A stretch of 49,845 bases of DNA from a gamma proteobacterium L18 (GCA_000497835.1 KI547170.1:421168-471012), one strand, 5' to 3'; counted from the first letter of the stretch, positions 8,810 to 21,339 are shown. Translations and numbers: made by a program. Notes: a model not told the origin generated them from the sequence alone.

Positions 8810-10732
8810 TCACTGCGACTTTCTGACCCGCAGGTACCACTCGGAGAGCAGCCGTACCTGTTTGTCGGTGTACCCGCGTTCGACCATTCGTGTAACGAAG
8901 TCGTTGTGTTTTTGCTGGTCTTCTTTGCTGGCCTTGGCATTGAAGCTGATGACCGGAAGCAGGTCCTCGGTGTTGGAGAACATTTTCTTCTCGATGACCA
9001 CGCGCAGCTTCTCGTAGCTGAGCCAGGTCGGGTTCTTGCCGTTGTTGTTGGCCCGGGCGCGCAGCACGAAATTGACGATTTCGTTGCGGAAATCTTTCGG
9101 GTTGCTGATGCCGGCCGGCTTCTCGATTTTCTCCAGTTCTTCGTTGAGCGCCACGCGGTTGAGGATTTCGCCGGTTTCCGGGTCGCGGTACTCCTGGTCC
9201 TGAATCCAGAAGTCTGCGTAGAGCACATAGCGGTCGAAAATGTTCTGGCCGTACTCGCTGTAGGACTCCAGGTACGCGGTCTGGATTTCCTTGCCGATGA
9301 ACTCGATGTAGCGCGGTGCCAGGTATTCCTTTAGGTAGCGCAGGTAACGCTCGCGCACCTCGGCCGGGAACTGCTCCTGTTCGATCTGCTGTTCCAGCAC
9401 ATACAGCAGGTGCACGGGGTTGGCGGCAATCTCGTGCGGGTCGAAGTTGAATACCTTGGACAGGATCTTGAACGCGAAGCGAGTCGACAGGCCATTCATG
9501 CCTTCGTCCACGCCAGCGCTGTCGCGGTATTCCTGGATCGACTTGGCCTTCGGATCGGTATCCTTGAGGTTCTCGCCGTCGTACACCCGCATCTTGGAGT
9601 AGATGTTCGAGTTTTCCGGCTCCTTGAGCCGCGACAGCACGGTGAACTGGGCCAGCATCTTGAGGGTGTCCGGCGCGCAGTGGGCTTTGGACAGCGAACT
9701 GTTGAACAGCAGCTTGTCGTAGATTTTGATCTCATCGCTGACGCGCAGGCAGTACGGCACCTTGACGATGTAGATCCGGTCGATGAAGGCCTCGTTGTTC
9801 TTGTTGTTGCGGAAGCTGTGCCATTCCGATTCGTTGGAGTGGGCCAGCAGAATGCCGGAGTAGGGGATGGCACCCAGCCCTTCGGTACTGTTGTAGTTGC
9901 CTTCCTGGGTGGCGGTCAGCAGTGGGTGCAGCACCTTGATCGGTGCCTTGAACATCTCCACGAACTCCATCAGGCCCTGGTTGGCCCGGCACAGTGCGCC
10001 CGAGTAGCTGTAGGCGTCGGCGTCGTTCTGTGGGTATTCCTCCAGCTTGCGGATGTCGACTTTACCTACCAGCGCAGAGATATCCTGGTTGTTCTCGTCG
10101 CCCGGCTCGGTCTTGGCCACGGCGATCTGGTTGAGGATGGAAGGGTAGAGTTTGACCACGCGGAACTGGCTGATATCGCCCCCGAACTCGGCCAGACGCT
10201 TGGTTGCCCACGGCGACATGATGGTGTTGAGGTAACGGCGCGGGATGCCGAAGTCCTCTTCCAGGATGGCGCCATCCTCGGTGGCGTTGAACAGCCCCAG
10301 GGGCGTCTCGAAGACGGGGGAGCCCTTGATCGCGTAAAACGGGACCTTCTCGATCAGTTGCTTGAGCTTTTCCGCCAGGGACGATTTACCACCGCCCACC
10401 GGGCCCAGCAGGTAAAGAATCTGTTTCTTCTCTTCCAGACCCTGCGCGGCATGGCGGAAGTACGAAACGATCTGGTCGATGCACTCCTCCATGCCGTGGA
10501 AGTCTTCGAAGGCCGGATAGCGGCGGATAACCTTGTTGGAGAAAATCCGCGACAGTCTGGAATTGGTCGACGTGTCGAGCAACTCCGGTTCCCCGATTGC
10601 CATCAGAATGCGTTCGGCAGCAGAAGCGTAGGCACTGCGATCCGTTTTGCAGAGCTCCAGATACTCCTGCAACGAGAGCTCTTCCTGACGAGTGGACTCG
10701 AAACGTTGTTGGAAGTGGCTAAAAATACTCAT
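8810..10732 (-). CDS. prkA: PrkA family serine protein kinase (YeaG)
   Basis: PrkA/YeaG is an AAA+-like serine kinase linked to stationary-phase and nitrogen-starvation responses in enterics. The 640-aa product starts at ATG 10732 (MSIFSHFQQRFESTRQEE), preceded by GAGGTGA. A P-loop GPVGGGKS is at residues 110-117. The conserved N-terminal PrkA AAA domain is followed by the C-terminal kinase-like region. The family length is about 640 aa, so the gene is complete. It heads the prkA-yeaH-spoVR group. In other bacteria this operon depends on RpoS or RpoN; I see only a weak RpoS-like -10 (CTATCCT on the minus strand near 10898-10904). Confidence 0.96.
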   Translation of the reverse strand: MSIFSHFQQRFESTRQEELSLQEYLELCKTDRSAYASAAERILMAIGEPELLDTSTNSRLSRIFSNKVIRRYPAFEDFHGMEECIDQIVSYFRHAAQGLEEKKQILYLLGPVGGGKSSLAEKLKQLIEKVPFYAIKGSPVFETPLGLFNATEDGAILEEDFGIPRRYLNTIMSPWATKRLAEFGGDISQFRVVKLYPSILNQIAVAKTEPGDENNQDISALVGKVDIRKLEEYPQNDADAYSYSGALCRANQGLMEFVEMFKAPIKVLHPLLTATQEGNYNSTEGLGAIPYSGILLAHSNESEWHSFRNNKNNEAFIDRIYIVKVPYCLRVSDEIKIYDKLLFNSSLSKAHCAPDTLKMLAQFTVLSRLKEPENSNIYSKMRVYDGENLKDTDPKAKSIQEYRDSAGVDEGMNGLSTRFAFKILSKVFNFDPHEIAANPVHLLYVLEQQIEQEQFPAEVRERYLRYLKEYLAPRYIEFIGKEIQTAYLESYSEYGQNIFDRYVLYADFWIQDQEYRDPETGEILNRVALNEELEKIEKPAGISNPKDFRNEIVNFVLRARANNNGKNPTWLSYEKLRVVIEKKMFSNTEDLLPVISFNAKASKEDQQKHNDFVTRMVERGYTDKQVRLLSEWYLRVRKSQ

Positions 10733-11011
10733 GACGTCACCTCGCTCGATACGTGGAGCCGACGTCGGATCAATCAGTTGATGCTGGCAGCCGCCGAAAC
10801 AATCGGCCGCTGTATACCCCCCAGAACACCTCAAAGTCGCTACCGATGACCCGCGCGTCGGTGTACCGGCTCTCCCCTGTTTTGGATGGCCTGCCCTAAG
10901 GATAGTTGGGAATCTCAGACTTCAAGGTGCAATGAGCGATATGTTATGGGCTGACCGTTCGTCAGCCCGCGCCAAGCCTTGCGGGGCGGGGGCTTGGCGC
11001 CAGAAAAAAAA
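10733..11011 (-). promoter_or_regulatory. prkA upstream region with a GC hairpin after glpE
   Basis: This 279-nt gap must carry the prkA promoter. It includes a hairpin with perfect 10-bp arms (GCGCCAAGCC at 10969-10978, GGCTTGGCGC at 10991-11000), 12 nt after the glpE stop. On the transcribed strand the T-run precedes rather than follows the hairpin, so it is not a standard terminator. No clear -24/-12 (GG-N10-GC) RpoN promoter was found by eye. Confidence 0.4.
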
Positions 11012-11341
11012 TTATTCGGCGACGCCCTGGGCGGTTTGCTCGGGGTAGGTGGCCTTCCACAGCTCGAAACCGCCGTCCAGGCTGTAAACCTCCGAGAAAC
11101 CCTGGCTGACCAGGTAAGCCGCAGCGCCCTGGCTGGAGTTGCCGTGGTAGCAGACCACCACCAGAGGCTTGTCGAGGTCGGCGCCACGGATGAAATCCTG
11201 CACCGAGTGGTTGTCCAGATGCTGGGCGTTGGGGATGTGGCTGGCGGCGAAGGTCTGGGCGTCGCGCACATCGACGATGGCGGCGCCGTTGGCGAGCAGC
11301 TCATGGGCCGTTTGCGGGGGGATGCGTTTAAATTCGGTCAT
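11012..11341 (-). CDS. glpE: Thiosulfate sulfurtransferase GlpE (single-domain rhodanese)
   Basis: GlpE transfers sulfane sulfur from thiosulfate to cyanide or thiol acceptors in the cytoplasm. The 109-aa product is a single rhodanese domain: it begins [16 protein letters not shown], has [18 protein letters not shown], and ends with a WKATYPEQ segment typical of GlpE. The active-site loop is CYHGNSSQ with the catalytic cysteine. A good ribosome-binding site (CAGGAAA) precedes the ATG. Despite the name it is not near glycerol genes here; it lies between apaH and prkA on the same strand. Confidence 0.95.
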   Translation of the reverse strand: MTEFKRIPPQTAHELLANGAAIVDVRDAQTFAASHIPNAQHLDNHSVQDFIRGADLDKPLVVVCYHGNSSQGAAAYLVSQGFSEVYSLDGGFELWKATYPEQTAQGVAE

Positions 11342-11389
11342 GATTTTTTTCCTGGCTGCGTGCTGGGGGCTGGGGTGACGCTGCTGGCC

Positions 11390-11470
11390 TCATCGCGAGC
11401 AAGCTTTGCTCCCACAGGCTTCCACTTCAGGTGTGGTTAACACTGTGGGAGCAAAGCTTGCTCGCGATGA
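11390..11470. repeat. REP pair, family B
   Basis: Inverted copies contain GCGAGCAAGCTTTGCTCCCA (left) and TGGGAGCAAAGCTTGCTCGC (right), about 25 nt apart, filling the apaH-glpE gap. Confidence 0.85.
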
Positions 11471-11509
11471 GGCCGTCAGAATCACAGCGAATCTCCCGAT
11501 TCTACCGCG

Positions 11510-12358
11510 TCAGGGTTGCCCTATCGAGCCACGGATGTTTCCGCGTTCGTCGCAGTCGCAGCCGATGCGTTCGCCGGTGTCGACGTTCATCAGGGTCATG
11601 GCCCCGCCCCACACGCAGCCGGTGTCCAGGGCAAACACGCCCGGCTCGTCACACTTGCCCTCCAGTGCCGCCCAGTGGCCGAAAACGATCTTCAGGCCTT
11701 TGGTCTTGCGCTCGGGGAAGCTGAACCACGGCTTGTAGCCAGGCGGCGCGCTGTCGGCGCCTTCCTTGCCCTTGAGTTCCAGTTTGCCCTGGGCCGTGCA
11801 GAAGCGCATGCGGGTGAAATAGTTGGTAATCACCCGCAGGCGGTCGACACCCGTGAGATTGTTGTTCCACTTGGCCGGCTCGTTGCCGTACATGCCGTCC
11901 AGGAACGGCTTGAACAGGTTGTCGTCGCGCAGCGCCTGTTCGACTTCGGCCGCGCAGCGCAGTGCCTTCTTCAGCGACCACTGGGGCGGGATGCCGGCGT
12001 GCACCAGGGCCATGTCGCGCTGCTCGTCGTAGTGCATCAGCTTTTGCCGACGCAGCCAGTCCAGCAGGTCGGGACCGTCCGGGGCCTCGATGATCTCGCG
12101 CAGGGTGTCGCTTTTCTTCAGGCGTTCGATGTTGCTGCCGGCGGCGATCAGGTGCAGGTCGTGGTTGCCCAGCACGCACACCAGCGAATCACGCATCTGG
12201 TACAGGAAACGCAGGGTGGCCAGCGACTCGGGGCCGCGGTTGACCAAGTCGCCCACCAGCCACAGGCGGTCATGTTCGGGGTTGAAACGAACGCGCTCAA
12301 GCAGGCACTTGAGCGGTTGCAGGCAGCCTTGCAGGTCGCCGACCGCGTACACCGCCAT
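11510..12358 (-). CDS. apaH: Symmetrical bis(5'-nucleosyl)-tetraphosphatase
   Basis: ApaH hydrolyses Ap4A to two ADP and can decap Np4-capped RNA. The 282-aa product has the metallophosphatase signature in order: GDLQGC (residues 7-12), GDLVNRGP and GNHDLHLIA, with metal ligands Asp, His, Asn and His visible. It is the last gene of the lptD operon. Its ATG overlaps the apaG stop (ATGA), so the two are probably coupled. Confidence 0.97.
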   Translation of the reverse strand: MAVYAVGDLQGCLQPLKCLLERVRFNPEHDRLWLVGDLVNRGPESLATLRFLYQMRDSLVCVLGNHDLHLIAAGSNIERLKKSDTLREIIEAPDGPDLLDWLRRQKLMHYDEQRDMALVHAGIPPQWSLKKALRCAAEVEQALRDDNLFKPFLDGMYGNEPAKWNNNLTGVDRLRVITNYFTRMRFCTAQGKLELKGKEGADSAPPGYKPWFSFPERKTKGLKIVFGHWAALEGKCDEPGVFALDTGCVWGGAMTLMNVDTGERIGCDCDERGNIRGSIGQP

Positions 12359-12738
12359 CAGTGCAGGGAGCCTGGTACGGCGAGGCGGAAGGGGGCGATC
12401 ACGGCGTCGAAGTGTTTGCCGTCCTCGGCCACCATCTGGTAGCTGCCCTGCATGGTGCCGACCTGCGAGGTCATCACCGTACCGCTGCTGTAGGTGTGGC
12501 TCTGACCGGCTTCGATCAGCGGTTGCTGGCCAACCACGCCGGCACCACGCACTTCCTCGACCTTGCCGTCACCGTCGGTGATGACCCAGTGGCGCGAGAT
12601 CAGTTTGGCCGGCAGTTGGCCGTTGTTGCGCACGGTAACGGTATAGGCGAACGCGAACCGCTGGTGTTCGGGCTGGGATTGGTCGGCGAGGAAGCGGGTG
12701 ACGACGCTGACGTCGATCTGGTAGCGGGGGTCGGACAT
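12358..12738 (-). CDS. apaG: ApaG protein (Co2+/Mg2+ efflux-associated, DUF525)
   Basis: ApaG is a small cytoplasmic beta-sandwich protein of the FN3-like DUF525 family. It is linked genetically to Co2+ resistance and Mg2+ efflux, with unknown mechanism. The 126-aa product has the family length and hallmarks: [20 protein letters not shown], the glycine-rich [11 protein letters not shown] and the C-terminal [10 protein letters not shown]. It is the partner of apaH in the operon and overlaps it by one base of each start and stop. A 104-nt gap with a hairpin separates it from rsmA. Confidence 0.96.
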   Translation of the reverse strand: MSDPRYQIDVSVVTRFLADQSQPEHQRFAFAYTVTVRNNGQLPAKLISRHWVITDGDGKVEEVRGAGVVGQQPLIEAGQSHTYSSGTVMTSQVGTMQGSYQMVAEDGKHFDAVIAPFRLAVPGSLH

Positions 12739-12799
12739 GCATGAGCCTTAAATGCAAAAACGAAGGGGCATTCGGTGTGCCGGTGTCTTCAGTCTAGGC

Positions 12800-12835
12800 C
12801 ATCGTGCGCCATGACAGTAGTCACGACGCACGATG
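12800..12835. other. Hairpin between rsmA and apaG
   Basis: Nine-base-pair arms (CATCGTGCG at 12800-12808, CGCACGATG at 12827-12835) enclose an inner TGAC/GTCA stem. It sits 7 nt after the rsmA stop inside an otherwise tightly packed operon. With no T-run after it, it may set mRNA stability or partial readthrough into apaG-apaH (inference). Confidence 0.5.
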
Positions 12836-12842
12836 AGGCGGA

Positions 12843-13649
12843 TCAGTTGGCGCCGGTCTGCTCGAACAGCTTGTCGGCCAGGCGCACGAAGGCGGCCAGG
12901 TCCAGCTGCTCGGGGCGCTTGCTGCCGTCGACGCCGGCGGCTTCGATGGCCTCGCTGGTCAGCAGGGCCTTGAGGGTATTGCGCAGGGTCTTGCGGCGCT
13001 GGTTGAAGGCTTCGCGGACGATGCGCTCCAGCAGGCGGTGATCCTTGGCCGGGTGCGGCAGGGTGGTGTGGGGCACCAGGCGCACGATGGCCGAGTCGAC
13101 CTTGGGCGGCGGGTTGAACGCGCCAGGGCCCACGTTGAACAGGTGTTCGACACGGCAGTGGTACTGCACCATGATCGACAGCCGGCCCCAATCGCCACCG
13201 CCCGGGCCTGCGGCCATGCGCTCTACCACTTCCTTCTGCAACATGAAGTGCATGTCGCGGATCAGTTCGGCGTTGGACAGCAGGTGGAAGATCAGCGGCG
13301 TGGAAATGTTGTACGGCAGGTTACCGACCACACGCAGGCTGCCGGGGGCGGCGCCGAGGGTGGTGAAGTCGAACTTCAGGGCGTCACCCTGGTGCAGGCT
13401 GAAGTTGCTGCGGTCAGCGAACTGGCGGTTGAGGATAGGCACCAGGTCCTTGTCCAGTTCCACCACGTCCAGCTGTGCGCCGCTGCCCAGCAGGCCTTCG
13501 GTCAGGGCGCCCTGGCCCGGGCCGATTTCCAGCATGCGTTCGCCTTCGCGGGCATGGATGGAACGCAGGATGCGGTCGATGACGCCGGCGTCGTGCAGGA
13601 AGTTCTGGCCGAAGCGCTTGCGCGCCCGGTGTTGGTATTGCTCGGTCAT
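12843..13649 (-). CDS. rsmA: 16S rRNA (A1518/A1519) dimethyltransferase RsmA/KsgA
   Basis: RsmA dimethylates two adjacent adenines in helix 45 of 16S rRNA using S-adenosylmethionine, a late 30S maturation checkpoint. The 268-aa product begins [20 protein letters not shown] and carries the SAM motif [11 protein letters not shown] and the catalytic NLPYNIS ([10 protein letters not shown]). Length and motifs are normal. Its ATG overlaps the pdxA stop by 4 bp. Confidence 0.97.
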   Translation of the reverse strand: MTEQYQHRARKRFGQNFLHDAGVIDRILRSIHAREGERMLEIGPGQGALTEGLLGSGAQLDVVELDKDLVPILNRQFADRSNFSLHQGDALKFDFTTLGAAPGSLRVVGNLPYNISTPLIFHLLSNAELIRDMHFMLQKEVVERMAAGPGGGDWGRLSIMVQYHCRVEHLFNVGPGAFNPPPKVDSAIVRLVPHTTLPHPAKDHRLLERIVREAFNQRRKTLRNTLKALLTSEAIEAAGVDGSKRPEQLDLAAFVRLADKLFEQTGAN

Positions 13650-14635
13650 ATACGGGTCTCGGCCATCTGGTAGGCGGTGTCCAGCGCGACCTTGAGGCTG
13701 CCGGTGTCGATCTTGCCGCTGCCGGCCAGGTCCAGGGCGGTGCCATGGTCCACGGAGGTACGGATGATCGGCAGGCCCAGGGTGATGTTCACCGCTGCGC
13801 CAAAGCCCTTGTACTTGAGCACGGGCAGGCCCTGGTCATGGTACATCGCCAGCACTGCGTCGCAGTGCTCCAGATATTTGGGGGTAAACAGAGTGTCGGC
13901 TGGCAGCGGTCCGCGAAGGTCCATGCCCTCGCTGCGCAGGCGCTCCAGTGTCGGTTCGATGATCTCGATCTCTTCACGGCCCAGGTGGCCGCCTTCGCCG
14001 GCGTGCGGGTTGAGGCCGCAGACCAGGATGCGTGGCTGGGCAATGCCGAACTTGTCCTTGAGATCCGAATGCAGGATGCGGGTGACCCGCTCCAGGCGTT
14101 CATCAGTGATTGCATCCGCTACGGCGCGCAGGGGCAGGTGAGTGGTCACCAGTGCCACGCGCAGGCCGTGGGTGGCGAGCATCATCACCACCTGTTCGGT
14201 GTGAGTCAGCTCGGCGAGGAATTCGGTGTGGCCGGAAAACGCGATGCCGGCCTCGTTGATCACGCCCTTGTGCACCGGGGCGGTGATCATCCCGGCGAAG
14301 TGCCCATCCAGGCAACCTTGGCCCGCGCGGGTCAGGGATTCGAGGACGAAAGCCGCGTTGGCGCGGTCCAGCGTGCCAGCTACCACCGGGGCCGCCAATG
14401 GCGTGTCCCAGACGTACAGGCTGCCGGCGTCGGCGGGGTGATCGGGCAGGCTATCAACGTCCACCGCCAGCAGGTTGACGGCCACGCCCAGCTGCGTGGC
14501 CCGCTCGGCGAGCAGGTCACGGCTGGTAATGGCAATCAGGGGGTGTGGCTGGCGTTGCGCGGCGAGCAACAGGCACAGGTCAGGACCTATGCCCGCTGGC
14601 TCGCCGGGCGTCAGCGCGAAGCGCGTGGGCTTCAC
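13646..14635 (-). CDS. pdxA: 4-hydroxythreonine-4-phosphate dehydrogenase
   Basis: PdxA oxidises 4-phosphohydroxy-L-threonine with NAD(P)+ in the DXP-dependent route to pyridoxal phosphate. The 329-aa product shows [13 protein letters not shown] at the N-terminus, MITAPVHKG, the metal-site histidine region [24 protein letters not shown] and [13 protein letters not shown] near the C-terminus. It overlaps both neighbours, surA upstream and rsmA downstream, by 4 bp, so this stretch is translated as a coupled unit. Confidence 0.97.
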   Translation of the reverse strand: MKPTRFALTPGEPAGIGPDLCLLLAAQRQPHPLIAITSRDLLAERATQLGVAVNLLAVDVDSLPDHPADAGSLYVWDTPLAAPVVAGTLDRANAAFVLESLTRAGQGCLDGHFAGMITAPVHKGVINEAGIAFSGHTEFLAELTHTEQVVMMLATHGLRVALVTTHLPLRAVADAITDERLERVTRILHSDLKDKFGIAQPRILVCGLNPHAGEGGHLGREEIEIIEPTLERLRSEGMDLRGPLPADTLFTPKYLEHCDAVLAMYHDQGLPVLKYKGFGAAVNITLGLPIIRTSVDHGTALDLAGSGKIDTGSLKVALDTAYQMAETRI

Positions 14636-15960
14636 TGGTCGGCCTGGGCAGCCTGTTCGGCGCCAGGCAGCTTGATCTCGACGTAGGCTTCGTCGCGGAT
14701 CTGGCGCAGCCAGCTCTGCAGCTCTTCGTCGTACTTGCGGTTGCGCAGGATCATCATGGCTTGCTGTTCACGTGCCTGTTCGGTGCTGTCGGTGGCACGA
14801 CGGCCCAGCACTTCCAGGATGTGCCAGCCAAACTGGGTCTTGAACGGCTTGGACACAACGCCCTGGGCGCTGCTGGCCATGACCTGACGGAACTCGGGCA
14901 CCAGCGACTGCGGGTCAATCCAGTTCAGGTCGCCGCCGTTGAGGGCCGAACCCGGGTCTTCGGAGTAGCTCTTCGCCAGTTCGGCGAAGTCTTCGCCAGC
15001 CTGGATGCGCTGATACAGACGGTCCGCCAGCACCTTGGTTTCGGCATCGCTGCGTACTTCGTTGGGCTTGAGCAGGATGTGGCGCACGTGCACTTCGTCA
15101 CGGGTCACGGTGCCGCCGCCGCGCTTCTCCAGCAGCTTCAGGATGATGAAACCACCTGGGGTACGGGTTGGCTCGGTAACGTCGCCTTGAGCAAGGGCGC
15201 TGACCTGGGCGTCAAACGGCGGTGGCAGCTGGGCTGCCTTGCGCCAGCCCATGTCGCCGCCTTCCAGGGCGTTGTCGCTGCCCGAGTTGGCCACGGCCAG
15301 TTGACCGAAGTCGGCACCTTGCTTGAGGCGGGTGTAGATGTCGCCAGCCTTGCGGGCCGCCGCCTGGATCGCCTCGGAGCTTGCGCTTTCCGGTGTGGCG
15401 ATCAGGATGTTGGCCAGGTGGAACTCTTCCGACAGCTGGGCCTTGCCCAGGTCCGAGGCCAGGAAGTTCTTCACTTCCTGTTCCGATACCTGGATACGCT
15501 CGGCCACGCGGCGCTGACGCACACGGCTGATGATCATCTCGCGCTTCACCTGGTCACGGGCGTCCTGGTACGACAGGCCGTCGTGGGCCAGGGCCGCCTG
15601 GAACTGCGCAACACTCATGTTGTTGCGCTGGGCGATGGTACCGATGGCCTGGTTCAGTTCTTCGTCGGTGATGCGCACGCCGGAGCGATCGCCGATCTGC
15701 AGTTGCAGGTTCTCGACGATCAGACGCTCCAGTACCTGCTTCTGCAGCACATCGGTGGGCGGCATGTTGGTGCCGCCACGCTTGGCGATGGTCTGTTGAA
15801 CCTCGTGGACGCGCTGGTCCAGTTGGCTCTTCATGATCACATCGTTGTCGACGATGGCAACAACGCTATCCAGAGGCTGAACGTCGGCATGTGCCGCGCC
15901 ACTCAACAACAGTGCACCCAGAAACAGAGGGCGCAAACAATCAGTTAGCTTGCTCTTCAC
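14632..15960 (-). CDS. surA: Periplasmic chaperone and peptidyl-prolyl isomerase SurA
   Basis: SurA escorts outer-membrane proteins through the periplasm; LptD, encoded next to it, is a known client in E. coli. The 442-aa product has a signal peptide ([14 protein letters not shown], cleavage near residue 25), an N-terminal chaperone domain, two parvulin domains (around residues 180-280 and 290-390) and a C-terminal helix. The start is a GTG at 15960, 20 nt inside the end of lptD; it gives the signal peptide expected for the family, and no better ATG is available. It overlaps pdxA by 4 bp. Confidence 0.96.
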   Translation of the reverse strand: MKSKLTDCLRPLFLGALLLSGAAHADVQPLDSVVAIVDNDVIMKSQLDQRVHEVQQTIAKRGGTNMPPTDVLQKQVLERLIVENLQLQIGDRSGVRITDEELNQAIGTIAQRNNMSVAQFQAALAHDGLSYQDARDQVKREMIISRVRQRRVAERIQVSEQEVKNFLASDLGKAQLSEEFHLANILIATPESASSEAIQAAARKAGDIYTRLKQGADFGQLAVANSGSDNALEGGDMGWRKAAQLPPPFDAQVSALAQGDVTEPTRTPGGFIILKLLEKRGGGTVTRDEVHVRHILLKPNEVRSDAETKVLADRLYQRIQAGEDFAELAKSYSEDPGSALNGGDLNWIDPQSLVPEFRQVMASSAQGVVSKPFKTQFGWHILEVLGRRATDSTEQAREQQAMMILRNRKYDEELQSWLRQIRDEAYVEIKLPGAEQAAQADQ

Positions 15961-18727
15961 GTTCTTTATAACCTTGAATGCCCTTGTCGAGGAAAGACTC
16001 GACTTTATTGCCCACTACACCACCGAGCCCTTTGAGCACGACTTGCAGGAAGACACCGTGGTCGCCTTTTTCATTCTGCGGCAGCGACTGGCTGAACTCG
16101 TCGTAATCAACCCAGTAGCGGCTGATGAAGCGCAGTTTCCAGCAGCAGTTGTCGTACTCGAAACCGGCGAAGGATTCCAGGGTACGGTTGCGGTTGTAGT
16201 CATACTGCCAGCGAGCGATAGCGTTCCACTGCGGGATGACCGGCCACATGATCGAGAAGTCGTGCTGCTGGATCTTGTAGTAGTCCTTGATGTAGTTCGC
16301 AGTGCCAGGCGTGCCGTAGTCACCACCAAAGCCCCACTGACCGGTCGACGAATCGTAGTGGACGATGTCGTTGCGGTAGCGGTAGCCGGCGTTGATGACC
16401 TTGTTCGGATCGTCTTCAGGCTGGTAGTGGAACATCGCGCTGCCCGAACGGGTGCTGTGAGTGTCCGGGTCCCAGTTGAAGTCCGAATTGAAGCGCCAGT
16501 CGCGGTTGAAGTGGTACTCGTACTCCAGGGCATACGGCGAACGGCTGGCAGTGGCCTCTGCGCGGTCGGCGTAGTTGATGCCTGGCAGCTGGACCTTGCG
16601 GTCCTGCATGTAGAAGGCTTCACCGAAGCTGAAGCGCTGACGCTCAAAGCCGTTGTCTTCGATCCAGCGGCTGGTGGCGCCCAGCGAGATCTTGTTCTCG
16701 TCGCCGATGCGGTCGTAGCCGGAGAAGCGGTTGTCACGCCACAGCGAGGAGTAGCTGAACTGGTTTTCGGCGCTGTCGAAGATCGGGATATCGTTCTGGT
16801 TTTCGTACGGCACGTACAGGTAGTAGGCGCGTGGTTCGAACGTCTGACGATAGTTGGTGCCGAACATCGAGGTATTGCGGTCGAAGTACAGGCCGCTGTC
16901 TACGCTGTAGATCGGGATCGAGCGGTCGAGGTTGCTGTGGAAAACTTCCGGCGAGCTGCCAGTTGTAACCAGAGTTTCCTTGCCGCGGCTGTCCAGGTCG
17001 AGCTGGTAGTCGGTGTAAACGAACTTGACCGAAGGCTTGACGTAACCCCATGAAGCAGTCAGCGGCAGGCTCATTTGCGGTGCCAGCGTCAGGCGATCAC
17101 CGTTTGCACGGGCAAGGCCAAGCACGTTGGTGTCGATGCGAGCAGACGGATTGCCATCTTCATCGAAGTAGGTGCCGTTCTGCAGGCTGCGCTCAAAGCG
17201 TACAGCCTCGGTCTGATACGTGAAGTCCAGCCCGCCAGGATGATACGGCAGCGCTCCGTTGAAGGTGATCTGCGGCAGGCGGTTATACGGCGTGATATCC
17301 GACACCGTGGTCAGCTGGTAACCCTGCACGTTCAGGCCAGCAGTCCAGTTGTCACCACGATAGTAGGCAGCAGCCTGCTGATTCAGGTAGTCGTGGTTCT
17401 GCACGCCAATCTGGTTGGTTTCCAGATCCTGGAAGTAGTACGGGTCGCTGATCTTGGTGTAGTCGACCATGTAGGTCAGACGCTGATCCAGCTGGCCCTT
17501 GTGCTGCCAGTTGAGCAGGTAGCGGTCTTTCGAATAGTCGGACTGCTGGCTGCGCTCGCTGTCGTCGTCGCTCAGGTATGCCCCACCAAACTGACCTTCG
17601 CTGTTCTTGGTCAGGTAGCGGAACTCACCCTCGGTCAACATGCCGCGCTTGCTCATGTAGTGCGGGTACAACGTGGCGTCGTAGTTGGGCGCCAGGTTGA
17701 AGTAGTACGGCGTGACCAGCGAGAAGCCGGTCTTGCTGCCGCTGCCGATGCTCGGCGGCAGGAAGCCGGACTGACGACGGTCGTCGATCGGGAAATAGAT
17801 GTACGGCGTGTACAGGACAGGAATGTCATGCACGCGCAGGGTGGCGTTGGTCGCCGTGCCGAAGCCGGTCGCCGGGTTCAGGGTAATGTTGTTACCCTTG
17901 ATTTCCCAGGCGTTGCTCGCCGGCTCACAGGTGGTATAGGTACCATCCTTGAGGCGGATGATGGCGTTCTCGCCGCGCTTGGCGTACAGGGCGCTACCGC
18001 GGATACGCTGCTTGTGCATCACGTATTCGGCGTTGTCGACCTGGGCCGCACCGGTATCCAGCTGGATCTCGGCGTGGTCGCCGACCATCAGGGTACCCTG
18101 ATCGCGCAGCTTGACGTTGCCGGTGATCTCGCCACGGTTCTCTGCCTGGTGCAGGCTGGCTTCGTCGCCTTCGGCCTGCAGGCTGCCCTGGCGCATCACC
18201 ACGTCACCGGCCAGGGTAGCGGTCTGCTGCTCCTGGTCGTAGCGCGATACCTTGGCACCGATGAAGGTCGGCGAGTCTTTCTTCGCCGTCTTGTCGTCCA
18301 TGCCGGGCCGGATCGGCTCGACATAGGCGCCTTCGCAGTACGGGCCGGTCTCGGCCAGCTGGGCAGCAGTGAGCTTCTCGCGGGGTACCCAATCGAGATG
18401 GCTGTAGTCGGCGCTGCGGGATTTCAGGCCACGGCCCTTGCTCTCGGTAACGAGCATGGGACCCTTGGCCTTCTCTTCCTGAGCCGCAGGCGTGGACTGA
18501 TCGGCGCTTTCAGGGGCCGAAGAGGCGCTGCCGTCATGGACGGGGCGAGGCGGCAAGACACCGACCGGGGCTTTGGGTTTGCACTCCCAGGCTCCCGTCG
18601 CAGAGACAGTACAGTCATACTGCTCGGCGGCTACCGCGAACGGCACGGCCAGGGGTTGCATCGCCAGCAAACCGCCGGTGACCAGCAACGGAAATTTTTT
18701 ACGAAACGCGGGGGATTTCAATGCCAT
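15941..18727 (-). CDS. lptD: LPS-assembly protein LptD
   Basis: LptD is the outer-membrane beta-barrel that, with the lipoprotein LptE, inserts lipopolysaccharide into the outer leaflet. The 928-aa product starts with a signal peptide ([20 protein letters not shown] through AVAAEQ). A Pseudomonas-type low-complexity stretch rich in Pro, Ala and Ser follows, then the OstA/LptA-like jellyroll (around residues 150-300) and the long Tyr/Asp/Arg-rich barrel. Cysteines in the N-terminal part (YDCT, WECK) and near the C-terminus (DNCCWKL) fit the disulfide pairing seen in the family. It is first in its operon and divergent from amgK, with 129 bp between. Confidence 0.97.
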   Translation of the reverse strand: MALKSPAFRKKFPLLVTGGLLAMQPLAVPFAVAAEQYDCTVSATGAWECKPKAPVGVLPPRPVHDGSASSAPESADQSTPAAQEEKAKGPMLVTESKGRGLKSRSADYSHLDWVPREKLTAAQLAETGPYCEGAYVEPIRPGMDDKTAKKDSPTFIGAKVSRYDQEQQTATLAGDVVMRQGSLQAEGDEASLHQAENRGEITGNVKLRDQGTLMVGDHAEIQLDTGAAQVDNAEYVMHKQRIRGSALYAKRGENAIIRLKDGTYTTCEPASNAWEIKGNNITLNPATGFGTATNATLRVHDIPVLYTPYIYFPIDDRRQSGFLPPSIGSGSKTGFSLVTPYYFNLAPNYDATLYPHYMSKRGMLTEGEFRYLTKNSEGQFGGAYLSDDDSERSQQSDYSKDRYLLNWQHKGQLDQRLTYMVDYTKISDPYYFQDLETNQIGVQNHDYLNQQAAAYYRGDNWTAGLNVQGYQLTTVSDITPYNRLPQITFNGALPYHPGGLDFTYQTEAVRFERSLQNGTYFDEDGNPSARIDTNVLGLARANGDRLTLAPQMSLPLTASWGYVKPSVKFVYTDYQLDLDSRGKETLVTTGSSPEVFHSNLDRSIPIYSVDSGLYFDRNTSMFGTNYRQTFEPRAYYLYVPYENQNDIPIFDSAENQFSYSSLWRDNRFSGYDRIGDENKISLGATSRWIEDNGFERQRFSFGEAFYMQDRKVQLPGINYADRAEATASRSPYALEYEYHFNRDWRFNSDFNWDPDTHSTRSGSAMFHYQPEDDPNKVINAGYRYRNDIVHYDSSTGQWGFGGDYGTPGTANYIKDYYKIQQHDFSIMWPVIPQWNAIARWQYDYNRNRTLESFAGFEYDNCCWKLRFISRYWVDYDEFSQSLPQNEKGDHGVFLQVVLKGLGGVVGNKVESFLDKGIQGYKEREEQAN

Positions 18728-18856
18728 CTTATTAGTCCGGGCTTCCTGCGTGCCATCTGCCCGCGGTGGGGCCGCACGCCTCTCGATGGTCTGAAAAAGA
18801 TGCTGGATAATAAAGCATGACCCGCTTGACGGCTAGCGCCGTCGGAGACCTCTGTA

Positions 18857-20544
<1,688 letters not shown>

Positions 20545-20545
20545 T

Positions 20546-21313
20546 ATGTTGTGGCCTGGAACCGTGATCGGCCTTGGCGCAGGATTCGCCATCGCCAATA
20601 TCCCCGGTGCGTTGCTGGGAGCCTTGTTGGGGCAGGCGGCCGATCGACGCCTGCAGCTGCACAGCTGGACAGAGCTGTTTGATCGCTTGCGCGGCAAGCC
20701 GCAGTTGCGTGACGACCAGGTGCTGTTCGTGCTGCTGGGGCGCCTGGCCAAGTGCGATGGGCGGGTGGTGGAAAGCCATATTCAGCAGGCGCGCGAGGAA
20801 ATGCGCTCGTTGCGGCTCAATGAGGCCCAGTGCCGGTCGGCGATTGCTGCCTTCAACCGCGGCAAGGACGGGCGCGACCGTCTGCAGCATCATCTGCAAC
20901 GCCTGGGGCAACAGCCCAATTCCGCCGAAGGGGTGCTGCGCGCCTGTTGGCGGATGGCGTGGGCCGATGGCAGTGTCAGTCGCGAAGAGCGGCAGCTGGT
21001 GGTGCAGTGGGGTAAATGGCTGGGCTGGACATCGGTGCAGGTTCAGGGCTTGTCCAGTGACTACGAGCCTTTGCGCAAACCGTTGGCCAATAGCGGAGGG
21101 GCGTACCAGGAGGCCATGCGCCTGCTGGGGGTGACGGCGACTACCGAAGCGGCGCAGGTGAAGCGGGCCTATCGGCGGTTGTTGAGCCGGCACCACCCGG
21201 ACAAGCTGGCCGGCACCGGGGCAACGCCGTTGCAGGTGCGTGAAGCCACCGAGCGTACCCGCGAGCTGCACAGCGCGTATGCGCTGATCCGCGAGCGCCG
21301 CGATTTCCGCTGA
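20546..21313 (+). CDS. djlA: DjlA-like membrane-anchored J-domain protein with TerB region
   Basis: This 255-aa protein has an N-terminal hydrophobic, glycine-rich segment (VIGLGAGFAIANIPGALLGA) suited to membrane anchoring. A TerB-like helical domain follows (around residues 50-165; KCDGRVVESHI and WADGSVSREE repeat the acidic DG signature). A C-terminal J domain has the HPD tripeptide (RHHPDKL, around residue 220). This is the DjlA architecture, a DnaK co-chaperone at the inner membrane. The ATG lies one base after the murU stop, so it is co-translated with the recycling genes; a functional link is inference. Confidence 0.88.
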   Translation: MLWPGTVIGLGAGFAIANIPGALLGALLGQAADRRLQLHSWTELFDRLRGKPQLRDDQVLFVLLGRLAKCDGRVVESHIQQAREEMRSLRLNEAQCRSAIAAFNRGKDGRDRLQHHLQRLGQQPNSAEGVLRACWRMAWADGSVSREERQLVVQWGKWLGWTSVQVQGLSSDYEPLRKPLANSGGAYQEAMRLLGVTATTEAAQVKRAYRRLLSRHHPDKLAGTGATPLQVREATERTRELHSAYALIRERRDFR

Positions 21314-21339
21314 GGGTGTGTGGGGTCAGGGCGTTCGTG

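Noticed and set aside
10969..11000. Hairpin after glpE as an intrinsic terminator
   Set aside because: On the transcribed strand the T-run precedes the stem and none follows, so it cannot be called a standard terminator.
10733..11011. RpoN (-24/-12) promoter for prkA, as in enterics
   Set aside because: I found no GG-N10-GC element of adequate quality on the minus strand by eye.
17075..18820. A 581-codon open frame on the plus strand opposite lptD
   Set aside because: Low-complexity Val/Ala/Arg composition, no start signal and full overlap with lptD; a shadow of its codon usage.
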